A DNA stretch of 5,139 nt, from assembly GCA_030637065.1 (NCBI GenBank), contig DAOVVQ010000275.1:1-5139 (forward strand), given 5' to 3'. The stretch's first letter is position 1, and each line of letters begins with the position of its first letter. A program made the position numbers and the translations under genes. Positions 1-4,838 of the stretch are shown one piece after another. The notes beneath the pieces are model-generated. The model was not told the DNA's origin, searched no databases, and worked only from the letters and a program-made list of their open reading frames with translations. Source of the DNA: Planctomycetota bacterium (GTDB lineage: Bacteria; Planctomycetota; Phycisphaerae; Sedimentisphaerales; Anaerohalosphaeraceae).

Positions 1-486
1 ATTCAAAACGTTACCGGGGTCGATGGGAAGGAGCTGCTTGATAACGCCAACTCCGTATTTCGCCGCTGCATCAAGATCGATGTTTTCCTCGAATGCAGCG
101 CTTAAGGCGATCGATGGGATCGAGAAAAACGCCGCCTCCATCGCCGCTGCCACCGTGCCGGAATAATAGACGTTGATCCCGACATTGGCGCCGTGATTGA
201 TCCCGGAGACTACAAGGTCTATCGGCGATGAAGTCTGTTTGACCAGTTCCATGACGGCGAGTTTGACGCAGTCCGCCGGCGAGCCTGCCACGCTGTAGCC
301 GACAAACTTTCCGGTAAGCTCGATCTTATTGCACAACAGCGGCTGCAGGGAGATGCTGTGGCTTGCGCCGGATTTGACCTCCGCCGGCGCCACGACGGTG
401 ATGGTCCCAAGCGTCAACAGTTGCTTATACAACGCCGCCAGGCCCGGTGCGAATATCCCATCGTCATTTGTCAAGAGTATGTGCAT
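1..486 (-). CDS. surE: 5'/3'-nucleotidase SurE (3' end cut by window edge)
   Basis: SurE is a metal-dependent phosphatase that removes phosphate from nucleoside monophosphates, usually in the cytoplasm, and is linked to stationary-phase survival. The 162 residues present begin MHILLTNDDGIFAPGL, the family signature. D8, D9, S39 (in VKSGASHS) and N97 (in SGINHGANVG) fit the four known metal ligands. The family segments VAGSPADCV and YSGTVAAAMEA follow in order. The reading stops at the window edge in LPIDPGNVLN, just where SurE proteins read LNVN, so roughly the last third (about 90 residues) lies outside. The start is fixed by an AAGGAG ribosome binding site (497-502) ten bases upstream and by the family N-terminus. 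It diverges from nnrE and has its own promoter. No frame damage is visible. Identification is firm; the exact substrate preference is not knowable here. Confidence 0.96.
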   Translation of the reverse strand, partial: MHILLTNDDGIFAPGLAALYKQLLTLGTITVVAPAEVKSGASHSISLQPLLCNKIELTGKFVGYSVAGSPADCVKLAVMELVKQTSSPIDLVVSGINHGANVGINVYYSGTVAAAMEAAFFSIPSIALSAAFEENIDLDAAAKYGVGVIKQLLPIDPGNVLN

Positions 487-527
487 GCTGCTTTTGCTCC
501 TTACAGGCAAACTGTTAATCTCGCCAG

Positions 528-556
528 AGTCTAACGTTTTCGTCGCTGGATGTCAA
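528..556 (-). promoter_or_regulatory. sigma70-type promoter for surE
   Basis: On the minus strand a perfect -35 box TTGACA (551-556) is followed after exactly 17 bases by TAGACT (528-533), a four-of-six match to TATAAT. Transcription would start near 521, giving a leader of about 35 bases with AAGGAG in it. The orientation and distance suit surE. Assigned by pattern only. Confidence 0.6.
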
Positions 557-580
557 ATTATCCGCAAATACTGCCCCCAG

Positions 581-596
581 CCGGGTCAATTCCCGG
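581..596. repeat. short inverted repeat in the surE/nnrE spacer
   Basis: CCGGG (581-585) and CCCGG (592-596) form 5-bp arms around TCAATT. The repeat ends at the base before the proposed nnrE -35 box (597-602). It could be an operator or chance in GC-rich sequence. Confidence 0.25.
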
Positions 597-624
597 TTGA
601 GTTTGCCCCAGGTCCGGGTATAAT
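597..624 (+). promoter_or_regulatory. sigma70-type promoter for nnrE
   Basis: TTGAGT (597-602) and a perfect -10 box TATAAT (619-624) are separated by 16 bases on the plus strand. The predicted start of transcription, about 630-632, falls immediately before the first in-frame ATG of nnrE (633) and about 44 bases before the second (675). This bears on which start codon is real. Confidence 0.6.
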
Positions 625-632
625 CGGCGGAG

Positions 633-1334
633 ATGATTGAATTTGACCCCAGAGAGGCGGATAAATACGTAATAATGACCCGCGACGAGGTTCGCAGGCT
701 CGACGCATGGGCCATTGACAGCCTCGGTGTGCCCGGCGTGGTCCTGATGGAAAATGCCGGACGAAGTTGTGCCGAGCTTATAATCGACCGGCTTAAAGCC
801 GCGGATCGGCCCAGAGTGTGCATCTTCTGCGGGACAGGTAACAATGGCGGCGACGGCTTCGTGATAGCCCGCCATCTCGCAATTGTCGATATTGGCGTCT
901 TAGTGGTCATCTGCGGCGATAAGGAGAGGATAAAGGGTGATGCTCTCACGAATCTGGCTGTCATCGAGCGGATGGATGTGGCGGTCGAGCGGATGGAAAT
1001 GGACGGAGATCGCATTCTCTCTCAGGTCAGGGAGTTGGCTTCGGGTTGCGAAATGCTCGTCGACGCGATATTCGGGACCGGCCTGCAAGGCGAACTCAGA
1101 GGCGAATATCCCGAACTTATAACATGCCTCAATTCGTGCGGTGCGGAAATCGTTGCGGTGGACATCCCTTCCGGTATGGACTGCGATACGGGCCTGCCTC
1201 TGCCGATTTGCACGGAGGCGAGCTTTACGGTAACATTTGCCGCCGTCAAGAAAGGGTTTGTCGCGTGCCCCGAGGCCCATGCGGCGACAGGCACGGTATT
1301 TGTTGCCTCAATAGGAGCCGCCGGCGGGCCTTGA
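633..1334 (+). CDS. nnrE: NAD(P)H-hydrate epimerase (YjeF_N domain)
   Basis: The enzyme interconverts the R and S forms of hydrated NADH/NADPH so that a dehydratase can restore the cofactor. The 233-residue product is a single YjeF_N domain: VVLMENAGR (36-44), the loop GTGNNGGDG (67-75), DAIFGTG (144-150) and VDIPSGMDCDTG (176-187), all family hallmarks. It ends soon after the domain, so the dehydratase partner (NnrD, often fused) is not part of this gene nor elsewhere in the window. The start is uncertain. ATG 633 has no spaced ribosome binding site and would be nearly leaderless from the TATAAT at 619-624. ATG 675 (residue 15, MTRDEVRRLD) matches where many family members begin, but its best purine tract, AGAGAGG (651-657), is 17 bases away. 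The longer form is given as the outer bound. The gene stands alone and converges on the next gene. Confidence 0.94.
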   Translation: MIEFDPREADKYVIMTRDEVRRLDAWAIDSLGVPGVVLMENAGRSCAELIIDRLKAADRPRVCIFCGTGNNGGDGFVIARHLAIVDIGVLVVICGDKERIKGDALTNLAVIERMDVAVERMEMDGDRILSQVRELASGCEMLVDAIFGTGLQGELRGEYPELITCLNSCGAEIVAVDIPSGMDCDTGLPLPICTEASFTVTFAAVKKGFVACPEAHAATGTVFVASIGAAGGP

Positions 1335-1393
1335 CGGTGCCGCGGGCGATTAGAACGGGCTTGACCGGCGGGCCAGAGAATCGTAACCGGTCA
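1321..1393. repeat. repeats at the convergent nnrE / coiled-coil gene ends
   Basis: The 10-mer CCGGCGGGCC occurs at 1321-1330 (last codons of nnrE) and again at 1365-1374 (last codons of the opposite gene). TGACCGG (1362-1368) and CCGGTCA (1387-1393) form a 7-bp inverted repeat with an 18-base loop. No run of T follows on either strand, so this is not a standard intrinsic terminator, and none is seen in the 15 bases between the two stop codons. Confidence 0.35.
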
Positions 1394-2789
1394 GGTGCAT
1401 GAAGCGTTTGCGATTGAATACCGGAACATTAAGCTCACGCGCCTTCCGCAAAAGCACGTCATAGTTTTGTGCCTTTTGCATTGCCGCATCGTATTTTTGT
1501 CCGGCATCCGGGTCAAGCTCAATCGCCTCGACGGATGGCTTCGAAGGTGTAGGAGGCCGTGTTCCCGCGACCATGAAATCAGTCTCGATCGAAATATCGT
1601 CAACCGTACGTCCTCCCCATCGCTCGATAAGCTGCTCGATCTTTTCGAATCCGTTTTGCTCGGGACGACCGTCGCCGTCAAAATCAAAGTCGCCGGCGAC
1701 GACAAAGCTGTTGCTCGTCTCGCTATCCCATATCAGGTTGACGACCATACCTTCGGGTACAATAGTGTTCTTCGTGCAAGATGAATTGATCTGTGCCCCG
1801 GAGACATTTCTGCCGACGTAGAAAATCTCGATCTCGGCTTTTCCTTTGCCGTCCTCGGGTATCGGTGCGCTCTGGTCGTAAACCGAAAACGTCAGGCCTC
1901 GGTAGACATGATCGTCGGACCCGATGTCAAGATAAACCACGTTGGTCTCGATATCGATCTTGACGATCCTTGCGTCAGGCTCGAACGCCTTAACATCCGT
2001 ATCCGGACGCGGTTTGATATCCTCGAGCCTGCTCAGGGCAAGGCCAAGTTCGCGTTTGGTTTCGTCGAGTTCCTGCTGGATGGCCTGGAGTTGAGTCGTC
2101 CTTTGCAGAAGTTTTTCATCCGAACGTTCGACCTTGTCCATAGCTATCTGAATCTGCTCGTCCGCGGATTCTTCCATAAGTTGCCTCAGGTCGTCATAGT
2201 CCGCCTGGACACGGTCGGCATCGGCCTGATAGCGGTTCTTGTCCTCGATCAACATCTGTTCTTCGATGCCGAAATTCTTTACTGCCAGGTCAAAGTCGTC
2301 CTGAATATTATTCAACTGGCTCTCGATGCTCCTGGCGCTGAGGTTCAGCGCGTCCAGTTCAGCCGTCAACTGCCTGATCGTCTCGATCAGGTCCACTCCC
2401 CGCGGACCCGTTGCCCCGGTGAGCTGGTCTTTCAGTGGTTCGAGAACCTCGTTGATCTTCATCTTGGCCTCGTTGACCTTGACCGCTGCCGTTGTCTCCT
2501 CCGGCCCGGCGCCGGTGACGGCTTCGACCAGATCGTCTATGTACATTACCATCGTCCCGAGAACGCTTTTGCCCTTGAGAGGTTTTCCAACCATCGCGCC
2601 GATCTTGCCCTGCTCGCTGCGGCTGGCAAAGGCACTCATCTCACGCGCGGCGTCATCTGCCTGTATCTTGTATTCTTCCGACTTGATGTAGAAGATGACG
2701 GCGCAGGAGGTCGAAATTATGAAGAGGGCGACGAAAATTATCACCGTGTAGAGCATAGCGTTACTTTGCGATGGTTTGCCTGCCGGCAT
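1350..2789 (-). CDS. membrane-anchored coiled-coil protein with BRCT-like C-terminus (function unknown)
   Basis: I do not recognise a named gene. The 479-residue product shows: a short polar N-terminus; one hydrophobic helix (about 12-35), likely an uncleaved anchor; a variable segment; a long heptad-rich region rich in Glu, Gln, Asp and Leu (about 136-258), predicted coiled coil; a beta-rich part (about 268-356) with RIVKIDIETNVVYLDIG and YRGLTFSVYD, of the kind seen in MreC- or FlgT-like beta domains; and a C-terminal part (about 361-470). That last part has the layout of a BRCT domain: a first strand FVVAG, a helix EKIEQLIERWGG, then TDFMVAG, and late KARELNVPVFNRKRF. An acidic DFDFDGDG (367-374) looks like a calcium loop. 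The start is supported by AAGGAG (2797-2802) seven bases upstream. The gene is transcribed alone from the promoter at 2869-2897. The domain calls are inference; the reading frame is certain. Confidence 0.9.
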   Translation of the reverse strand: MPAGKPSQSNAMLYTVIIFVALFIISTSCAVIFYIKSEEYKIQADDAAREMSAFASRSEQGKIGAMVGKPLKGKSVLGTMVMYIDDLVEAVTGAGPEETTAAVKVNEAKMKINEVLEPLKDQLTGATGPRGVDLIETIRQLTAELDALNLSARSIESQLNNIQDDFDLAVKNFGIEEQMLIEDKNRYQADADRVQADYDDLRQLMEESADEQIQIAMDKVERSDEKLLQRTTQLQAIQQELDETKRELGLALSRLEDIKPRPDTDVKAFEPDARIVKIDIETNVVYLDIGSDDHVYRGLTFSVYDQSAPIPEDGKGKAEIEIFYVGRNVSGAQINSSCTKNTIVPEGMVVNLIWDSETSNSFVVAGDFDFDGDGRPEQNGFEKIEQLIERWGGRTVDDISIETDFMVAGTRPPTPSKPSVEAIELDPDAGQKYDAAMQKAQNYDVLLRKARELNVPVFNRKRFMHLTGYDSLARRSSPF

Positions 2790-2841
2790 TACAAGACTCC
2801 TTTGATAGCTTGTCAGTATCGATAAATCGGTTGCCCGCCTC

Positions 2842-2854
2842 CCCGACGATCGGG
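2842..2854. repeat. palindrome in the 5' leader of the coiled-coil gene
   Basis: CCCGA (2842-2846) and TCGGG (2850-2854) are perfect 5-bp arms around CGA. The repeat lies about ten bases into the predicted transcript and about 50 bases before the start codon. It could be a leader hairpin or an operator; the evidence is only the symmetry. Confidence 0.3.
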
Positions 2855-2868
2855 ACGCTTAGCACAGT

Positions 2869-2897
2869 ATTATGGCAACAAATGCCTTTCAGGTCAA
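2869..2897 (-). promoter_or_regulatory. sigma70-type promoter for the coiled-coil gene
   Basis: On the minus strand TTGACC (2892-2897) and CATAAT (2869-2874), each one mismatch from consensus, are 17 bases apart. Transcription would start near 2862, leaving a leader of about 73 bases. The spacer contains GGCA/TGCC half-sites (2874-2877 and 2883-2886), a possible operator. An AT-rich inverted repeat lies directly upstream of the -35 box. Confidence 0.65.
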
Positions 2898-2925
2898 CAA
2901 AAAAACATCATTGCCCGTTTTTTTG
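2898..2925. repeat. A7/T7 inverted repeat upstream of the promoter
   Basis: CAAAAAAAC (2898-2906) and GTTTTTTTG (2917-2925) are perfect 9-bp complements separated by ten bases. The repeat abuts the -35 box of the coiled-coil gene, where an UP element would sit, and lies 35 bases past the HAD stop codon. It may act as an A-tract promoter element, as bent DNA, or as a weak terminator of the HAD transcript. The low-GC stem makes the last less likely. Confidence 0.5.
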
Positions 2926-2932
2926 CCATCCA

Positions 2933-2947
2933 AGCCGGTTTGCGGCT
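2933..2947. repeat. small hairpin after the HAD gene
   Basis: AGCCG (2933-2937) and CGGCT (2943-2947) pair across a five-base loop, 13 bases downstream of the HAD stop codon. On the minus-strand transcript the stem is followed by an A-rich rather than U-rich stretch, so it is not a canonical intrinsic terminator. It may still protect the 3' end of the mRNA. Confidence 0.3.
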
Positions 2948-2959
2948 GTCTCCGGAGGG

Positions 2960-3652
2960 CTAAAGCTGCCCCAAAATGCCGGGTAGTTGGCTGATTGAGC
3001 CGATTATGTGGCTCGGAGCCGCCTCGGGTGCAAACGGGCTGTCGGTGTGGATGCGGTGCGGGCGGACCAGTTGGATCGTCTCAAAACCGAGTTTATTTGG
3101 TGCGATAAAGTCTTTTGCGGAGTTGTCGGCTACATAAACACAGTTTTCGCCCCTGGCATTGAGGGCTTTAATGAGCATCTTGAAGCCCTTTTCGGATGGC
3201 TTCCAGTATTTTCTGCCCAATTCTTCCGTATACACTATGTGCTCAAAATAGGGCTCGATGCCCAGGGCCTTTACTTTAAGCTGTTGAGCGGGCAGAAAAC
3301 CGTCGCTCAGCAGCCCTAAAGCGTACTTTTCGCGGAGCTGGTCGAGTACGGCTTTGCTATCGGCTGGGAGCGTGATATCCGGTTCGTGCCGCCGATAGAC
3401 GCCAACCAGATCGCCGATCATCCCGTCGTCATAGCCGATACCCAGCTTTTCCAGTGCCGTATTAAAGGTCGATGTGTGATTACCAGCCGTAAATTCCGCC
3501 CAGAGTGTGCGAAATATCGCCTCCTTTGTCGCGGAATCCGGCAGATTGCCAAGGCCACCGACGAATTCGCTTACCGCAGCAAAACCGCTCCGGCAATAGT
3601 CAATTTCGTCGTACAACGTGTCATCCATGTCAAAAATGACGGTCGTGATCAT
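2960..3652 (-). CDS. HAD-superfamily phosphatase (subfamily IA type)
   Basis: Predicted cytoplasmic Mg-dependent phosphohydrolase of 230 residues, normal length for the family. Motif I is VIFDMDDTLYDE, with nucleophile D8 and general acid/base D10. An alpha-helical cap follows (about 15-90). Motif II is LLSDG (Ser116), motif III is Lys151 in KYWKPSEKGF, and motif IV is VADNSAKDF with D176 and D181. The common motif IV form is GDN; here it is ADN. The KDFIAPNKLGFETIQLVR stretch resembles HAD enzymes often found in surface-polysaccharide loci, but no such genes are nearby, so the substrate is open (nucleotide or sugar phosphate). The start is backed by GGAGT (3659-3663) six bases upstream. It diverges from the pseudouridine synthase gene and is separated by 170 bp from the next minus-strand gene, which has its own promoter. 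Confidence 0.92.
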   Translation of the reverse strand: MITTVIFDMDDTLYDEIDYCRSGFAAVSEFVGGLGNLPDSATKEAIFRTLWAEFTAGNHTSTFNTALEKLGIGYDDGMIGDLVGVYRRHEPDITLPADSKAVLDQLREKYALGLLSDGFLPAQQLKVKALGIEPYFEHIVYTEELGRKYWKPSEKGFKMLIKALNARGENCVYVADNSAKDFIAPNKLGFETIQLVRPHRIHTDSPFAPEAAPSHIIGSISQLPGILGQL

Positions 3653-3706
3653 TATCTCACTCCGGTTTCGCAGGTAAATCTGTCGCCAAGGCGATTTTTG
3701 CAGTTA

Positions 3707-3736
3707 TTGTTGCATAAATGCGGCCTTTATTGTAAT
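3707..3736 (+). promoter_or_regulatory. candidate promoter for the pseudouridine synthase gene
   Basis: TTGTTG (3707-3712) and TGTAAT (3731-3736) are 18 bases apart on the plus strand. Transcription would start near 3743, about 20 bases before the first ATG. Both boxes are moderate matches. Confidence 0.35.
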
Positions 3737-3756
3737 CTGACAGCCTGTGATTGCAA
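3729..3756 (-). promoter_or_regulatory. promoter for the HAD gene
   Basis: On the minus strand TTGCAA (3751-3756) and TACAAT (3729-3734) are 16 bases apart. Transcription would begin near 3722, with a leader of about 70 bases. Its -10 shares four bases with the -10 proposed for the opposite gene. Confidence 0.5.
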
Positions 3757-3763
3757 ATAGTAA

Positions 3764-4543
3764 ATGGACCTGAGTCGAGAACCGATCGTTATGACCAAAA
3801 AAATTGGCAAAATGCCCAAAAATGACGGTAAAGAGAGATTGCAGAAGGTGTTGGCTGCCGCTGGTATCGCTTCGCGCCGAAAGTGCGAGGAGCTGATACT
3901 TTCCGGTATCGTTCGCGTCAATCGCAAGGTTGTCGATGAACTGCCCGTTTTCGTCAATTCCGCAAGCGATGTCATTACCGTTGACGGCAAGAGGATCCAC
4001 GCCGCTGAGAAGGTCTATTACCTGCTCAATAAGCCCAAGGGTGTTATCTGCACCAGCTCCGATCCTTACGGCAGAAAAAAAGTCGTCGATCTGATCGACT
4101 GCCCAGAGCGGATATTCGCCGTCGGAAGGCTCGATGCCGACACGACCGGGCTGCTGATCCTGACAAACGACAGCGAACTTGCAAACCGGCTCACCCACCC
4201 AAGGTACGAGATCGACAAGACCTACGAAGTAAGGATCAAAGGCCGAATGGACGGACCAGCCATAGAAAAACTCAAAAAAGGCGTCCACCTGGCCGAGGGC
4301 AAGACCGGCAGGGCAGCGGTAAAGGTGATAAAGAGGAGCAATGCCGAGTCGCTGCTGCAAATAGTGATCCGCCAGGGCCTAAACCGTCAGATCCGCAGAA
4401 TGATGGCCCGCGTAGGCTTCAGGGTAAGAGCCCTTAAGCGAACACGAATCGGAAACATAAGCATAAAAGGACTCGCCCCGGGCCGCTCAAAAAAACTAAC
4501 AAAATCGCAGGTAGCATACCTGAAAAAAGCAACCGGCCTCTAA
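3764..4543 (+). CDS. rluB: rRNA pseudouridine synthase, RluB/RsuA family
   Basis: This family converts one uridine of ribosomal RNA to pseudouridine during ribosome assembly. The 259-residue protein has an N-terminal S4 RNA-binding domain (about 24-80: RLQKVLAAAGIASRRKCEEL, then VRVNRKVV) and a catalytic domain (about 84-250). The latter contains YYLLNKPKGVICT and GRLDADTTGLLILTND with the catalytic Asp124. Further family blocks are the KTYEV strand and GLNRQIRRMM (205-214). RluB (23S) and RsuA (16S) share these motifs; the S4 domain and broad distribution make the RluB type more likely, but the target base is not certain. The start is unclear: ATG 3764, 3791 and 3812 are all in frame ahead of the S4 domain and none has a good ribosome binding site. 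The last codons and stop lie inside a hairpin shared with the opposite gene. Confidence 0.93.
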   Translation: MDLSREPIVMTKKIGKMPKNDGKERLQKVLAAAGIASRRKCEELILSGIVRVNRKVVDELPVFVNSASDVITVDGKRIHAAEKVYYLLNKPKGVICTSSDPYGRKKVVDLIDCPERIFAVGRLDADTTGLLILTNDSELANRLTHPRYEIDKTYEVRIKGRMDGPAIEKLKKGVHLAEGKTGRAAVKVIKRSNAESLLQIVIRQGLNRQIRRMMARVGFRVRALKRTRIGNISIKGLAPGRSKKLTKSQVAYLKKATGL

Positions 4544-4554
4544 AATGGCCGGTT
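4523..4554 (-). terminator. intrinsic terminator for the minus strand, inside the end of the synthase gene
   Basis: AACCGGCC (4531-4538) and GGCCGGTT (4547-4554) are perfect 8-bp arms with an eight-base loop. Read on the minus strand, the stem is followed by GC and six Ts (4523-4528), a textbook Rho-independent terminator. On the plus strand AGTTCGCC follows, a poor U tract. The loop contains the stop codon of the synthase gene (4541-4543), and the minus-strand stop (4553-4555) overlaps the stem edge. Confidence 0.75.
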
Positions 4555-4837
4555 AGTTCGCCCGCCAGGTTTTTATCATTTCTATGCCGGGGTGGTCGAT
4601 CTTTACCATTTCTTCGAGTAGTTGTTGCTTCATTTGCTCGATTCGTTCGGCGCAAACGGGATCGGCGGCCAGGTCGTTCTCTTCCCATGGGTCGTTGGTG
4701 AGAATATAGTATTCCTCCGTCTCGGGCGGAGTGAGGACCAGTTTGTCGTGCTCGGTGCGCAGTGCGACGGGATGATTCCACCTCCCTTCGCCAGCGGCAT
4801 TTCTTAAGGTCGGGCTTTGGCCGCTTATCTTCCTTGA
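4553..4837 (-). pseudogene. C-terminal remnant of a sulfatase-like gene
   Basis: An open frame of about 94 codons ends at TAA 4553-4555 and reads GEGRWNHPVALRTEHDKLVL, then EEYYILTNDPWEENDLAADP and a closing helix ending MIKTWRAN. The order R-T-E-x-x-K-L, then Y-x-L-x-N-D-P-x-E-x-N-D-L-A, is typical of the last segment of type I sulfatases (which hydrolyse sulfate esters, often of polysaccharides). The frame has no ATG, GTG or TTG before the internal ATG at 4631-4633, and meets an in-frame TGA at 4880-4882. The N-terminal domain with the C/S-x-P-x-R active site is absent, because the CBS gene occupies that DNA. A full sulfatase has about 450-500 residues. Likely left by a deletion or rearrangement, with its terminator intact. 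The family call is moderate; the tail is less conserved than the core. Confidence 0.6.
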
Positions 4838-4838
4838 A

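Noticed and set aside
557..589. Second minus-strand promoter for surE (TTGACC at 584-589 with GATAAT at 557-562)
   Set aside because: The spacing is 21 bases, too long for sigma70. The TTGACA-17-TAGACT pair closer to the gene is better.
515..1280. Several minus-strand open frames of 90-166 codons
   Set aside because: All are antisense to nnrE, low in recognisable motifs and rich in Arg/Ser, as expected for shadow frames.
2394..2417. Collagen-like GATGPRG in the coiled-coil protein
   Set aside because: Only two Gly-X-Y triplets occur, far too few for a collagen repeat.
1908..2825. Long plus-strand open frame of 305 codons
   Set aside because: It lies antisense to the coiled-coil gene and is explained by that gene's codon pattern. 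Its translation has no recognisable domain and no ribosome binding site was seen.
3704..4360. Minus-strand open frame of 218 codons
   Set aside because: It is the mirror of the pseudouridine synthase gene, whose S4 and catalytic motifs are unambiguous on the plus strand, and it runs through the divergent promoter region.
4434..4781. Minus-strand open frame of 115 codons over the synthase end and the sulfatase remnant
   Set aside because: It is in a different frame from the sulfatase-like reading, Arg-rich and without motifs, and it runs through the terminator hairpin.
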